From the NCBI GenBank assembly GCA_041746735.1, contig JBGTGP010000023.1, positions 1 to 64,000 of the forward strand: 64,000 nucleotides of DNA, in the 5' to 3' direction. The notes under the pieces are model-generated. The model saw nothing but the letters and a program-made list of their open reading frames with translations, was not told the DNA's origin and did not search any database. The position numbers and the translations under genes are program-made. Below are positions 34,196 to 42,960 of this stretch, one piece after another (within the stretch, counting starts at the first letter, position 1; each line of letters opens with the position of its first letter). The stretch comes from Opimibacter sp041746735 (GTDB lineage Bacteria; Bacteroidota; Bacteroidia; Chitinophagales; Saprospiraceae).

Positions 34196-34711
34196 ATGAA
34201 AAATTCATTAATAAGCCCTGTTTTGGGATGTATAGCAATTCTGTTTACACATACATCTTGCAATCAAGCAGTTGATGAGCAAAGTTTGATAAAGACCCTT
34301 AATGAAACTGCTGCATTATCCAACCGTAGCGATTGCGATTTGTGCCCGGAAGATGAGGAATGTTGTTGTGGGGCTTGGCTTCAACCGGGATCTTCAGGTG
34401 CTTTTCTCCAAATCTGCGGCACCACAAACGGCATGTCTGCTTGCATGGGAGCTGCTACTGGCAATTGTCCATCTTTTTCTGGTGGAGGTCTTATCATCGA
34501 GCTTACCTTGACTGAGCCTAGACAACCATTTTGTGTAGGAGAGAATTCGCCTTTTTATATTCGAAATCTTTCTGGCACATCTACAGCACTCATTATTATA
34601 ACTTGTCAGGCAGATCTTATATCATCTGATACTATGTGGTTACAGATTCCTCCAAATGAGTTCAGATATATTGGGACAAACAATGCTTGTGCAATGGGGC
34701 CTTGTGAATGA
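34196..34711 (+). CDS. Cysteine-rich lipoprotein, cassette 2
   Basis: A 171-aa paralogue of the lipoprotein at 28563. Signal MKNSLISPVLGCIAILFTHTSC has its lipidated Cys at residue 22. The Cys pattern is shared: SDCDLCP, CCCG, QICGT, a central CVGE, ITCQ and the end GPCE; other positions differ strongly. The ATG at 34196 is preferred because it opens the lipoprotein signal; an upstream ATG at 34127 adds 23 polar residues. The stop overlaps an ATG in the adhesin frame at 34708. Function unknown; a partner role for the neighbouring adhesin is an inference from the twice-kept gene order. Confidence 0.8.
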   Translation: MKNSLISPVLGCIAILFTHTSCNQAVDEQSLIKTLNETAALSNRSDCDLCPEDEECCCGAWLQPGSSGAFLQICGTTNGMSACMGAATGNCPSFSGGGLIIELTLTEPRQPFCVGENSPFYIRNLSGTSTALIIITCQADLISSDTMWLQIPPNEFRYIGTNNACAMGPCE

Positions 34712-34788
34712 ACACTTTACCCCAGAAAAATAAAGAGAGACAGGATTTTTTCCCTCTTTCAATTCCCTCTTTGTTTATACAATTTCGA

Positions 34789-37700
34789 ATGTATAAGATC
34801 AGCACCTGGCAAGTGCTGATCTTATATATATTTTTTTTGCCAAGTAACAATGTTAGTTTGCAAACATATTATGCCTTTGGAAATCTTCAATATTGGAGAA
34901 TTGATTTTGACAATGCACTTTGTGATGGTTGCTCAATAGAACCGCAGGGCTATACAACTGAATATGGCAGCGGACTATCCTTTTGTCCTGACGGATCATT
35001 TTATGTTATGAATGGGCCCTTTCTATTGGAATTTGATTTGAACACAGGTAGCTCCGCTCTGGTTGCCGAATGGCCGCTTAGTTCAAATCCCCAAATGGCT
35101 GGAATCGTTTGTATTTCGGATAGTGTTTTTTATACAATCCAGTATTTTTCAGGTAATTTATTTATTTGGAATATTAATTCAGGAATCGTGACAGACTTGG
35201 GTTCAACGGGCATCAATCCATTTGATGATATGTCAATAGTAGAAGGTAAGTATTATGGGGCATCAGAATTTGGCATAGTACATATTGACATAACTAATCC
35301 TTCGAATAGCAGTCTTGTTGTCGCAAATAGCATACCTCCATACAGATTTACGAATCCTACAGCCAGCCCATTCTGTAATACATTGATTGCGACAGGGCGC
35401 AATGTATCAGGCGACCCAGAACTTTTAGTTTCTATTAATTTAGTTGATGGTGCCATCACGCCCCTTTGTTACTCAGTAGGTGATATACCTAATTTTTGTA
35501 CTTTTCTCGAACATATTCCACCAGAACATTGTGACAATAGCCTTGACCTGGATTGCGACAATAGTTCTGGGGCAAGCGGATCTGACTTTAGTTCGAATAT
35601 AGTGTCTTGCCTCAGCCAACATGCTTACATTGCGGATGAAGATGTGCGCATGTATTATAATGATATCATTTCGGAGGTGATTATTCGGGTGACTGGGTTT
35701 GTCCCGGATGGAATTCAGGAGTATCTTATGATCTCCGGCGGTGTAGCCGGTATCAGCGTGGCAGGCAGCGGGACCGATATGATCACCCTATCCAATGCAG
35801 GCGGTGCCCGATCCACAGAGTTTATCGATGCACTACGACTGATTCAATATAGAAATGATGCACTGTATCCCACAGGCGGCCAGCGCACGGTGGAGGTGCA
35901 GTTTACCACTGCATCCGGATCTATGAGTAATGTAGCGACTGCGTTCATTGAGGTCATAGAGCTGCCACAACTTCAAGTGGATCTAGGCCCTGATATCGAT
36001 GCTTGCGAGGGCGAATCATATATCCTGGATGCAGGCCACCCTGGCGCTACCTACCAATGGTCTTCAGGGCAGACCACGCGGATGATCACCCCGGCAGATC
36101 CCGGCACCTATATCGTCATCGTCTCCAACGGACTCCAATGCCCCGGCTCAGACACCATCCTGTATGATGTCCTGCCAGTCATCGAAATGGCACTCACAGG
36201 CCCATCTATGATCTGTGACAATCAAGCGGTGATGCTAACGCTCACAACAGACGCACCATTTCCGGTCACGGTGGAGATTCAGTCTACTCAAAGTGGTTCA
36301 ATACTACTTCAGGATGTGATGGGTACAGTGCAATTTCAGGATATTATATCATTTGCCTCAACGTATACCATTTCGGCTGTCACTCCATCTTCTCCTGCCT
36401 GTATAGAGCTCGCAGAAGATCAGGTGACGGTGGAGGTATTCCCCACCTATGTTCATCAAGTAGAGGTGTCAATGTGTGAGGGTGACAGCGTCTGGTTAGG
36501 TTTTCACTGGGAGAAATTTGACGGGACGTATGAAAATTTCTTTTCCTCCATTCATGGATGTGACAGCACAGTCACCACGACGATCTATCTGCTGCCTGCC
36601 GAACTGATCTTCCTCCAGGATGAGACCTGTGATCCCACTCAAGCCGGAGTGTTCTTCCAGCATCTGGATAATCCCAATGGCTGTGATACCGTCATTCGCA
36701 CTACTGTGACGCTACTGCCCTCTGATACCACAACTTTTATTGCGTTGACGTGTAGCTCTTCTCAAGTAGGGAGTACGATTGATACATTGATCAATGCGCT
36801 CGGCTGCGACAGTCTCATCCTACACGCCATGGTTCTTGATCCACCCGCCGATACTACGATGGTCATCATGAACTCCTGTGACTCGTTGCTGCTGGGGACA
36901 GTATACAATACGCTGATGGGCGCTGATGGTTGTGATAGTATTGTCGCTGTGGTTACATCGTTTGCAGAGGTAGATACCACCTACATCTCAGGCACTTCGT
37001 GTATTCCGCAGAATATCGGTGTGTTTGAGGATTTATATGCAAGTTCACAAGGATGTGACAGTCTGGTGATCACTACAATCACGCCCGGACTACCCGACAC
37101 CACCTATTTGAATCTGACCTCCTGTGATTCATCCACGCTCGGTGTGACAGAAGAGATATTTGTCGGAGTGAATGGGTGTGATAGTCTGATCATCACGACA
37201 GTAACGTATTCGGAATCAGATTCGACATTTCTGGATACAGTAACCTGTGATCCGGCAGAGGCGGGGATATATATAGTCCTGTATCTCAATCAATTTGGGT
37301 GCGACAGTATTGTCACAAGTACAATCACGCTGGCACCTACACACGACATTCAATTCGTCAGCACTTCATGCCAACCGCAGGATACCGGTACGTTTGTGCA
37401 ATATCTGACCAATCAGTCTGGCTGTGACAGTATCGTCACGACCGTCATTTCACTGCTTCCCGCACATGACGTGTTCTTTATGTCCTCATCATGTCATGAG
37501 GCAGATACGGGTGTATTCATACAACAACTCATTAATCAGCATGGGTGTGACAGCATCGTCACAAGTATCGTTTCCCTCACCGATGTGATCACTACGATTC
37601 TGGAAGACTTCACCTGTGATGAAAACTCCACCGGTTCCGTGGAGACGTTGTACACCTCTACAACCGGTTGTGACAGTCTGGTGATTGAGCTTACGTCATT

Positions 37701-38721
37701 GTTCCCGCTAACGGAGTTGGAGTTACAATCTACCATGGACTACAACGGGTATGATGTGAGTTGTGCGGGTGCGGATGATGGTGGGATAGAAGCGATCGCA
37801 GATGGTAACGGGCCCTTTGCGTATCTGTGGAGTACAGGAGATATGAATTCATCGATTCAAGGTGTACAGACTGGAAGCTATAGTGTAGGTGTGACGGATG
37901 GCAATGGGTGTATAATCACGGGCGTCATCACACTCCACGAGCCGGAGGAGTTCATGCTTGGTTTTGGCATTAGCTCACCAGGATGTTTCGAACAAGAGAA
38001 AGGCAGCATCACGGTGATGGCATCAGGTGGTGTGCCTCCATATCGGTATGCTATGAATGGAAGTGCCTACACCACAGACCCGACATTCGACGGGCTGGAT
38101 GGTGGACTCTATCACCTGACGGCTCTGGATGCCAATGAATGTGAGGCCGGTGAGTTGATCTGGATCAAGCCCCCCGTACAAGTACAGGTGGATCTTGGTG
38201 GTGATCAGCATATAGCATCGGGCGATACAGTGCGATTGGAGGCGATGGTCAATGTGCCGCTGGATTCGCTTAGTCTGGTGACTTGGAATGGAGCAGGAAC
38301 TGCGCCTTGCGTGAATTGTATCACCCAGACTGTAGTACCCGTGATCACCACTTCCTATTCCGTGGAAGTGATTTCTGTAGATGGTTGTTCGGACCGGGAT
38401 GATATGACGGTCTATGTGGATCGTGATGATGAGATCTATGTTCCGAATATTTTTTCTCCGAATGGAGATGGTATCAATGACAGGTTGGTAATCGGGGCTG
38501 GCCGCGATATAGAGATGATTCATTCGCTGGTGATTTTTGATCGGTGGGGAACGATGGTGTACTCGGCCAATGAGTTTGCACCGAATGATGCATCAGTGGC
38601 TTGGGATGGCACCAGCAGAGGACAGATGCTTAATCCTGGGGTGTTTACGTACAGGGTGGAGGTTAGGTCGGCAGGTGGAGGGGGATTTGTCAGGTATGGG
38701 GATGTCACTTTGGTAAGGTGA
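34789..38721 (+). CDS. Giant T9SS type B surface protein, cassette 2
   Basis: 1,310 aa. The signal peptide starts at ATG 34789 (MYKISTWQVLILYIFFLPS, cut near SLQ); an in-frame ATG at 34708 would overlap the lipoprotein stop. Domain order equals adhesin 1: propeller-like N terminus, cadherin-like and PKD-like parts, nine 41-residue Cys repeats (36601-37707), SprB-like repeats and the gliding C-terminal domain ending GFVRYGDVTLVR. From 35741 to the stop it aligns with 30157-33137 at a constant offset of 5,584 and no gaps, with only scattered substitutions. The N-terminal third shares only short motifs. Codons for the signal peptide form a terminator-like hairpin. Confidence 0.88.
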   Translation: MYKISTWQVLILYIFFLPSNNVSLQTYYAFGNLQYWRIDFDNALCDGCSIEPQGYTTEYGSGLSFCPDGSFYVMNGPFLLEFDLNTGSSALVAEWPLSSNPQMAGIVCISDSVFYTIQYFSGNLFIWNINSGIVTDLGSTGINPFDDMSIVEGKYYGASEFGIVHIDITNPSNSSLVVANSIPPYRFTNPTASPFCNTLIATGRNVSGDPELLVSINLVDGAITPLCYSVGDIPNFCTFLEHIPPEHCDNSLDLDCDNSSGASGSDFSSNIVSCLSQHAYIADEDVRMYYNDIISEVIIRVTGFVPDGIQEYLMISGGVAGISVAGSGTDMITLSNAGGARSTEFIDALRLIQYRNDALYPTGGQRTVEVQFTTASGSMSNVATAFIEVIELPQLQVDLGPDIDACEGESYILDAGHPGATYQWSSGQTTRMITPADPGTYIVIVSNGLQCPGSDTILYDVLPVIEMALTGPSMICDNQAVMLTLTTDAPFPVTVEIQSTQSGSILLQDVMGTVQFQDIISFASTYTISAVTPSSPACIELAEDQVTVEVFPTYVHQVEVSMCEGDSVWLGFHWEKFDGTYENFFSSIHGCDSTVTTTIYLLPAELIFLQDETCDPTQAGVFFQHLDNPNGCDTVIRTTVTLLPSDTTTFIALTCSSSQVGSTIDTLINALGCDSLILHAMVLDPPADTTMVIMNSCDSLLLGTVYNTLMGADGCDSIVAVVTSFAEVDTTYISGTSCIPQNIGVFEDLYASSQGCDSLVITTITPGLPDTTYLNLTSCDSSTLGVTEEIFVGVNGCDSLIITTVTYSESDSTFLDTVTCDPAEAGIYIVLYLNQFGCDSIVTSTITLAPTHDIQFVSTSCQPQDTGTFVQYLTNQSGCDSIVTTVISLLPAHDVFFMSSSCHEADTGVFIQQLINQHGCDSIVTSIVSLTDVITTILEDFTCDENSTGSVETLYTSTTGCDSLVIELTSLFPLTELELQSTMDYNGYDVSCAGADDGGIEAIADGNGPFAYLWSTGDMNSSIQGVQTGSYSVGVTDGNGCIITGVITLHEPEEFMLGFGISSPGCFEQEKGSITVMASGGVPPYRYAMNGSAYTTDPTFDGLDGGLYHLTALDANECEAGELIWIKPPVQVQVDLGGDQHIASGDTVRLEAMVNVPLDSLSLVTWNGAGTAPCVNCITQTVVPVITTSYSVEVISVDGCSDRDDMTVYVDRDDEIYVPNIFSPNGDGINDRLVIGAGRDIEMIHSLVIFDRWGTMVYSANEFAPNDASVAWDGTSRGQMLNPGVFTYRVEVRSAGGGGFVRYGDVTLVR
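34792..34838 (+). terminator. Terminator-like hairpin inside adhesin 2 signal-peptide codons
   Basis: TATAAGATCAGCAC (34792-34805) pairs perfectly with GTGCTGATCTTATA (34813-34826) across a 7-nt loop, followed by TATA and T8. It has the full form of an intrinsic terminator but overlaps codons 2-17 of the adhesin. It may limit transcription past the lipoprotein gene or act as an attenuator. Confidence 0.75.
36601..37707 (+). repeat. Nine 41-codon repeats in adhesin 2
   Basis: The same nine 123-bp units as at 31017-32123, unit by unit in the same order. The clearest replacement between copies is unit 5 (around 37130-37170), where a stretch of about 40 bp differs (GVTEEIFVGVNG for GVFETLLTAVNG), suggesting a small conversion tract or point-mutation cluster. 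Confidence 0.85.
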
Positions 38722-39023
38722 GTGGGGTGCTTCGACCTGCTTGACACATCCTCGTGCTACAGCTCAGCAACCGTGGTGAGAGGTTGAGAGGTTGAGAGGT
38801 TGAGGAGTTGAGAGGTTGAGGAGTTTAGTGTTTAGGAGTTTAGTGTGTAAGGTTGACTACGCGTTGGTGATGATGTTGACAGCAGTTTTGAGCTAATGGA
38901 TACAGTTGGTGTTCCCGGAACAAGATCATGGTCGATCCTTTCAGGGTTGGAGGTGGGGGTGTGGCCCGGACCCCGGGTTGCAACCCGGGGTTGAAGATGG
39001 GTAAGCCCTTCAGGCTTATGTAT
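38722..39023. repeat. Repeat block C
   Basis: The third copy: the 56-bp post-adhesin stretch, minisatellite (38777-38830), perfect 22-bp palindrome (38970-38991) and a hairpin with a changed loop (TAAGCCCTTCAGGCTTA). It closes module 2. Confidence 0.85.
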
Positions 39024-39247
39024 GATTTCTTCGACTTTGTCTTTACCCTTATACCCCTGATACGCCAAATTTGGCGTATCTACCCTTTTACCCATTACCC
39101 CACTTGCGCGCAAGTACCACGGGTGCGACCCGGGGTTCCGCCCCTACACATTCACCACGACCTGACACCCTGTAAACTTTTCACCCCCCAGAATGCGTTA
39201 TACCATCTTACCGCTTCCATGTAATTTTACCGGTAGAAATCAAGCGC
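39024..39247. other. Intergenic region after module 2
   Basis: No gene seen. A perfect 22-bp palindrome (GATACGCCAAA and its complement) lies at 39059-39080. CTTTTACCC-like words and GTACCACGGGTGCGACCCGGGG-like GC-rich text surround it. Confidence 0.6.
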
Positions 39248-40888
39248 ATGAAGAGAACGATTTTATATACCACCGTGATACTGGTGGCTGCATTTGTTGG
39301 CATTGCTGCCACCTTACAGCAAAAAGGCCGTTATTTTGATATCATCAAGAATCTGGAGATCTTTAGTAATATGTATAAAGAGATCAATTCCAGCTATGTC
39401 GATGAAATCGATCCCAACCAGATCATGAAAGTGGGTATTGATGCCATGCTGGCAACTCTGGATCCCTTCACGAATTACTTCTCTGAGTCCCAGATCGAAG
39501 GATTCCGTTTTCGAAATGAGGAAGGTGAGGCATCGTCCGGGCTCAAAATCAAAAAAATCGGAGCCGATCTGGTGATCACCGGTATCATCGAAGACTCACC
39601 GGCTCATGCCGCCGGATTGAAGGTCGGGGACCGGATCGTCACTGTCAATGGTGAAAATACGGGCAAACGTTCAGCCCAGGATGTCATGGATATCATCAGT
39701 GGAGTACCCGGCAGTGAAATGAATCTGGACATCCTCCGGCCAGGCACCACAAACGAAATGAACATCCGCATCACCCGCGGAGGCATGGATGGAAAAAATG
39801 TACCCTATTCCGGGATGATTGCTGACGATGTGGGTTATATCTCCCTGACCACTTTCTCACGGGATGCCGGACGCAATGTCGCCAATGCACTCCGGGATTT
39901 GAAAACCACCTCGCCCACCCTCAGGGGTGTAGTCCTGGATCTTAGGGGCAATGGGGGCGGATTACTTCGTGAGGCTATCAACGTTTGCAACATATTTATT
40001 CCGGCCAATGAAACAGTGGTTACGACAAGAAGCAAAGTCATCGAAGCTGACCAGGAGTTTAAGACCCGCAATGAACCTGTCGACAAAGACATCGAATTGG
40101 TCGTGCTGATCGATGAGCAATCGGCCTCTGCGTCTGAGATTGTCTCGGGTGTCATACAAGACCTCGATCGGGGTATTGTCATCGGGCAGCTTTCCTTCGG
40201 AAAAGGATTGGTCCAAAACACCTTTGATATAGGTTACAATGCCAAAGTCAAACTGACCACCTCCAAATACTATATCCCTAGCGGCCGCTGTATCCAGTCC
40301 GTAGAATATAAAAACGGTGAAAGGGTGCATATCCCGGATGAAAAACGAGGCAAATTCAAAACCCGAGGTGGCCGCACCGTCCTGGATGGAGGAGGTGTGC
40401 AGCCGGATATACCCCTGCCCAATGAGCAACAACCCCTGATTGTGAAAAAACTACTGGAACAGGACATCATTTTCAACTTTGTGACCCAGTATTGCATCGG
40501 TCGTGATAGCATCGAAGCGCTTGAGCGTTTCAGGTACACGGATTTTCAAGCATTTTCAACGTATCTCCAAAAGAGTGATTTCAAGTTTGAAACCGAAACC
40601 GATAAACTGATCCGGAAAATCAAAGAGACCTCCTCCAAGGAAGCGTATTCTGCTGAAGTAACGACCCATCTCGAACAACTCAAGACCCTCGTTGAAAAGG
40701 AAAAAGCTGCTCAGGTTCGTCAGCATGAAAAGGAAATCCTCCGGGCTATCGAGCGGGAAATGCTTAGCCGCTATTATTTCGAGACGGGCATGGTGAGGCA
40801 TCAACTAAAAAATGATCCTGACCTAACAGAAGCTATCAACGTGATCCAATCTCCTCAACGATATGCTTCAATATTGCATGGGAAGTAA
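39248..40888 (+). CDS. S41 family carboxy-terminal processing peptidase
   Basis: A 546-aa CtpA/Prc-type protease. One N-terminal signal or anchor helix (4-22) exports it; a PDZ domain (about 85-170) selects C-terminal tails. The protease core follows, with the serine motif SASASEI (292-298) and Lys319 in SFGKG forming the Ser/Lys dyad. The C-terminal 150 residues are charged and helical. These enzymes trim or degrade envelope proteins; in a T9SS-rich cell it might act on exported cargo, but that is speculation. It stands alone between repeat block C and tsaB. Confidence 0.92.
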   Translation: MKRTILYTTVILVAAFVGIAATLQQKGRYFDIIKNLEIFSNMYKEINSSYVDEIDPNQIMKVGIDAMLATLDPFTNYFSESQIEGFRFRNEEGEASSGLKIKKIGADLVITGIIEDSPAHAAGLKVGDRIVTVNGENTGKRSAQDVMDIISGVPGSEMNLDILRPGTTNEMNIRITRGGMDGKNVPYSGMIADDVGYISLTTFSRDAGRNVANALRDLKTTSPTLRGVVLDLRGNGGGLLREAINVCNIFIPANETVVTTRSKVIEADQEFKTRNEPVDKDIELVVLIDEQSASASEIVSGVIQDLDRGIVIGQLSFGKGLVQNTFDIGYNAKVKLTTSKYYIPSGRCIQSVEYKNGERVHIPDEKRGKFKTRGGRTVLDGGGVQPDIPLPNEQQPLIVKKLLEQDIIFNFVTQYCIGRDSIEALERFRYTDFQAFSTYLQKSDFKFETETDKLIRKIKETSSKEAYSAEVTTHLEQLKTLVEKEKAAQVRQHEKEILRAIEREMLSRYYFETGMVRHQLKNDPDLTEAINVIQSPQRYASILHGK

Positions 40889-40959
40889 GGTCAGGATGAT
40901 TTCAGCTCCTTGATGGCACGAACGAAAGGGTTATTCGAAAGAAAACCATTCTGTTAAAA

Positions 40960-40994
40960 AGTGGTTATGATACCATATCATACAGATAACCACT
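40960..40994 (+). other. Hairpin just before tsaB
   Basis: AGTGGTTAT (40960-40968) pairs with ATAACCACT (40986-40994), ending 9 nt before the tsaB ATG. There is no T-tract. It could influence translation or be an operator; low certainty. Confidence 0.35.
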
Positions 40995-41003
40995 GTGCAT
41001 AAT

Positions 41004-41723
41004 ATGTATATTCTTCACATAGAGACCTCCACGCGCGATGGATCAGTAGCGCTGAGTGCGGGTGAGCGGGTCATACAGGAGGTGAATATTCCTGAAACCA
41101 GCAGTCAAGCCTCTATGCTGACGCCTGCCATTCAGGCATTGCTTAGCGCAGGCAGCATACGTCCAAAGGATTTGAGTGCGATTTGTGTGAGTTCGGGCCC
41201 GGGATCCTATACCGGATTGCGGGTTGGAAGTTCGACGGCCAAGGCCATGTCTTATAGTTTGGGCATTCCGCTGTTGTCTGTCCCTGCATTGGCGGGTCTG
41301 GCGGTGTCCATCTTTGATCATTATCCGGATGCTGACTATGCCCTTCCCATGTTGGATGCCCGCCGAAGGGAGGTGTATGCCGCTATCTATGACCGGGAGA
41401 TGAAGGAAATATGGCCGGTTCAATCGGTTATTTTGGACGAGGTCTTCTTTACCGACCACTTACCTGTCCGTGACAAGATCGTGGCTGGTGGGGATGGCGC
41501 GGTTAAAATTGGTTCAGAAGCTAACTACTGTCCGGGACTGACTATTGACCGGGAATTGCGGTGCCGTGCTGGTGCATTAGCGGGGCTAGCTCTGGCTCGC
41601 TACCAGGCCGGGGTGGTCGAGGATCCCATACATTTTGTGCCCTTTTACATCAAACCACCTCATATCACCACACCCAAAAAAGGGAGATTGGATGGAGTCA
41701 GGACTGAGGAAAATGGCCTTTAA
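41004..41723 (+). CDS. tsaB: tRNA threonylcarbamoyladenosine biosynthesis protein TsaB
   Basis: A 239-aa TsaB, the ASKHA-fold partner of TsaD in making t6A37 on ANN-decoding tRNAs. The start ILHIETST and the SSGPGSYTGLRVGSSTAKAMS motif are diagnostic; LPMLDARRREVYAAIY is also typical. ATG 41004 is used; a GTG at 40995 adds three residues. It is followed by two ArsR-type genes on the same strand but with gaps of more than 140 nt. Confidence 0.93.
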   Translation: MYILHIETSTRDGSVALSAGERVIQEVNIPETSSQASMLTPAIQALLSAGSIRPKDLSAICVSSGPGSYTGLRVGSSTAKAMSYSLGIPLLSVPALAGLAVSIFDHYPDADYALPMLDARRREVYAAIYDREMKEIWPVQSVILDEVFFTDHLPVRDKIVAGGDGAVKIGSEANYCPGLTIDRELRCRAGALAGLALARYQAGVVEDPIHFVPFYIKPPHITTPKKGRLDGVRTEENGL

Positions 41724-41782
41724 TAGGCACTTAGATATGTATATGTGTTTGTATATAAATCAAATCTTTAACATATAATATT

Positions 41783-41793
41783 GATTGTCAATC
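41783..41793. promoter_or_regulatory. Candidate operator before ArsR-type gene 1
   Basis: GATTGTCAATC is an 11-bp inverted repeat (GATTG-T-CAATC). Its core TTGTCAATC recurs before the second ArsR-type gene at 42288. Binding by either regulator is inferred. Confidence 0.35.
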
Positions 41794-41864
41794 GTTTAAG
41801 CATTGTTAATAATGATATGGTATGGTTTGTGTTAAAGCTATCATGAATCCGAATAATCTCGCTC

Positions 41865-42203
41865 ATGATGAAAAAGAAGACTGAAATTGTAAGTTTAAGA
41901 AAAGGGACCAGCGAAATAGAACTCAATTACGCTGATCTGCGGAAGGCTGTCCTGGTGCTCCGGGCTGTAAATCACAAATTGCGTCAGCGTGTGATTGATC
42001 TGCTGGAAGAGCATGCCACGATGACGGTAACTGATATTTATATTAAGCTGCGCCTTGAGCAGTCTGTGGCCTCCCAGCATCTGGCGATACTTCGCCGGGC
42101 AGGTGTCGTGCTGACAGAGCGTCAGGGAAAATTTATTTATTATTCGCTGGATAAAGACCGTCTCAACCAGATCTCCAAGCTGGTGGAAGAGCTTGCCGGC
42201 TAA
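41865..42203 (+). CDS. ArsR-type winged-helix regulator 1
   Basis: A 112-aa transcription factor of the ArsR fold. The recognition region LEQSVASQHLAILRRAGVVLTERQGKFIYYSL is the standard helix-turn-helix and wing. It has no Cys, and the metal-box ELxVCDL of arsenic or cadmium sensors is absent (VTDIYIKL instead), so it does not look like a classical metal sensor. The first 20 residues are basic and variable. A paralogue is encoded 221 nt downstream. Target genes are unknown. Confidence 0.86.
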   Translation: MMKKKTEIVSLRKGTSEIELNYADLRKAVLVLRAVNHKLRQRVIDLLEEHATMTVTDIYIKLRLEQSVASQHLAILRRAGVVLTERQGKFIYYSLDKDRLNQISKLVEELAG

Positions 42204-42286
42204 ATCTTTGCTTTAGGTAGCCCATTTAAGGCTTTGATACTGTGAAGATTAAAAAATATTTTCACCCCCCACTTCTTTTACATTTC

Positions 42287-42299
42287 CTTGTCAATCAAG
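42287..42299. promoter_or_regulatory. Candidate operator before ArsR-type gene 2
   Basis: CTTGTCAATCAAG has CTTG/CAAG half-sites and contains TTGTCAATC, shared with 41785-41793. It lies about 125 nt before the second gene. The rest of 42204-42423 shows no gene. Confidence 0.35.
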
Positions 42300-42423
42300 A
42301 GGTTACGCACACCTTGGTGGAGGTCACCTGATTACAAATGCATTTTTTTTGTAATATCATTTGGTTGAGTCAAATCTTCTCTGCAAATTTGTTGCTAAGG
42401 TTTAACTCAAAATAAGGAAATGT

Positions 42424-42729
42424 ATGAAGAGGACTAAGGTCACCTTTCAGCAGGAGAAGCTAACGGTGTCTACGGAACTTATGCGGGCTCTGGCTCACCC
42501 ACTCCGTCTGAAAATCCTGGAGTTTTTGGATCAAAACAAAAACATACAGGTAAATCACATTTACAATACCCTCAAGATTGAGCAATCCATTGCGTCGCAG
42601 CATCTTCGAATTCTGAAGAATGCCGGGGTATTGGTCGCCGATAAGGATGGTAAGTACATGCATTATACGATCGACTACATGAAGGTCAGTAATGCGGTAA
42701 AAGCGATAAACCGTTTTATGGGTAAATAA
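42424..42729 (+). CDS. ArsR-type winged-helix regulator 2
   Basis: A 101-aa paralogue of the regulator at 41865. MRALAHPLRLKILEFLDQN is the usual ArsR opening, and KIEQSIASQHLRILKNAGVL the recognition helix; the wing is DKDGKYMHYTI. There is again no Cys and no metal box (VNHIYNTL). Both may sense something other than metal ions, or dimerise with each other. Downstream (42730-42960) no gene is visible. Confidence 0.87.
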   Translation: MKRTKVTFQQEKLTVSTELMRALAHPLRLKILEFLDQNKNIQVNHIYNTLKIEQSIASQHLRILKNAGVLVADKDGKYMHYTIDYMKVSNAVKAINRFMGK

Positions 42730-42960
42730 TACAAAACGGAAGTATCAGCCTAACTTTTGCCCCCCTAATCCCATCCCAAATTTTTTCTCTTCAGGGCCTT
42801 CCTGCGGCTAAAACGTCAGCCCGAATCCTCAAGATCATTCAACGTTTTTTTCATTTACACCTGGCTTGCCGTTAACCGGCGAGGCAGCAGTATATTGCCT
42901 TCAGGTGCATTCCCGGGTGTCACCGTCAAATGGCGTCGTGGTGAATAGGATGATCTATCT

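Noticed and set aside
38023..38523. 166-codon minus-strand frame inside adhesin 2
   Set aside because: Antisense of the conserved C-terminal region; His/Ile/Thr-rich shadow.
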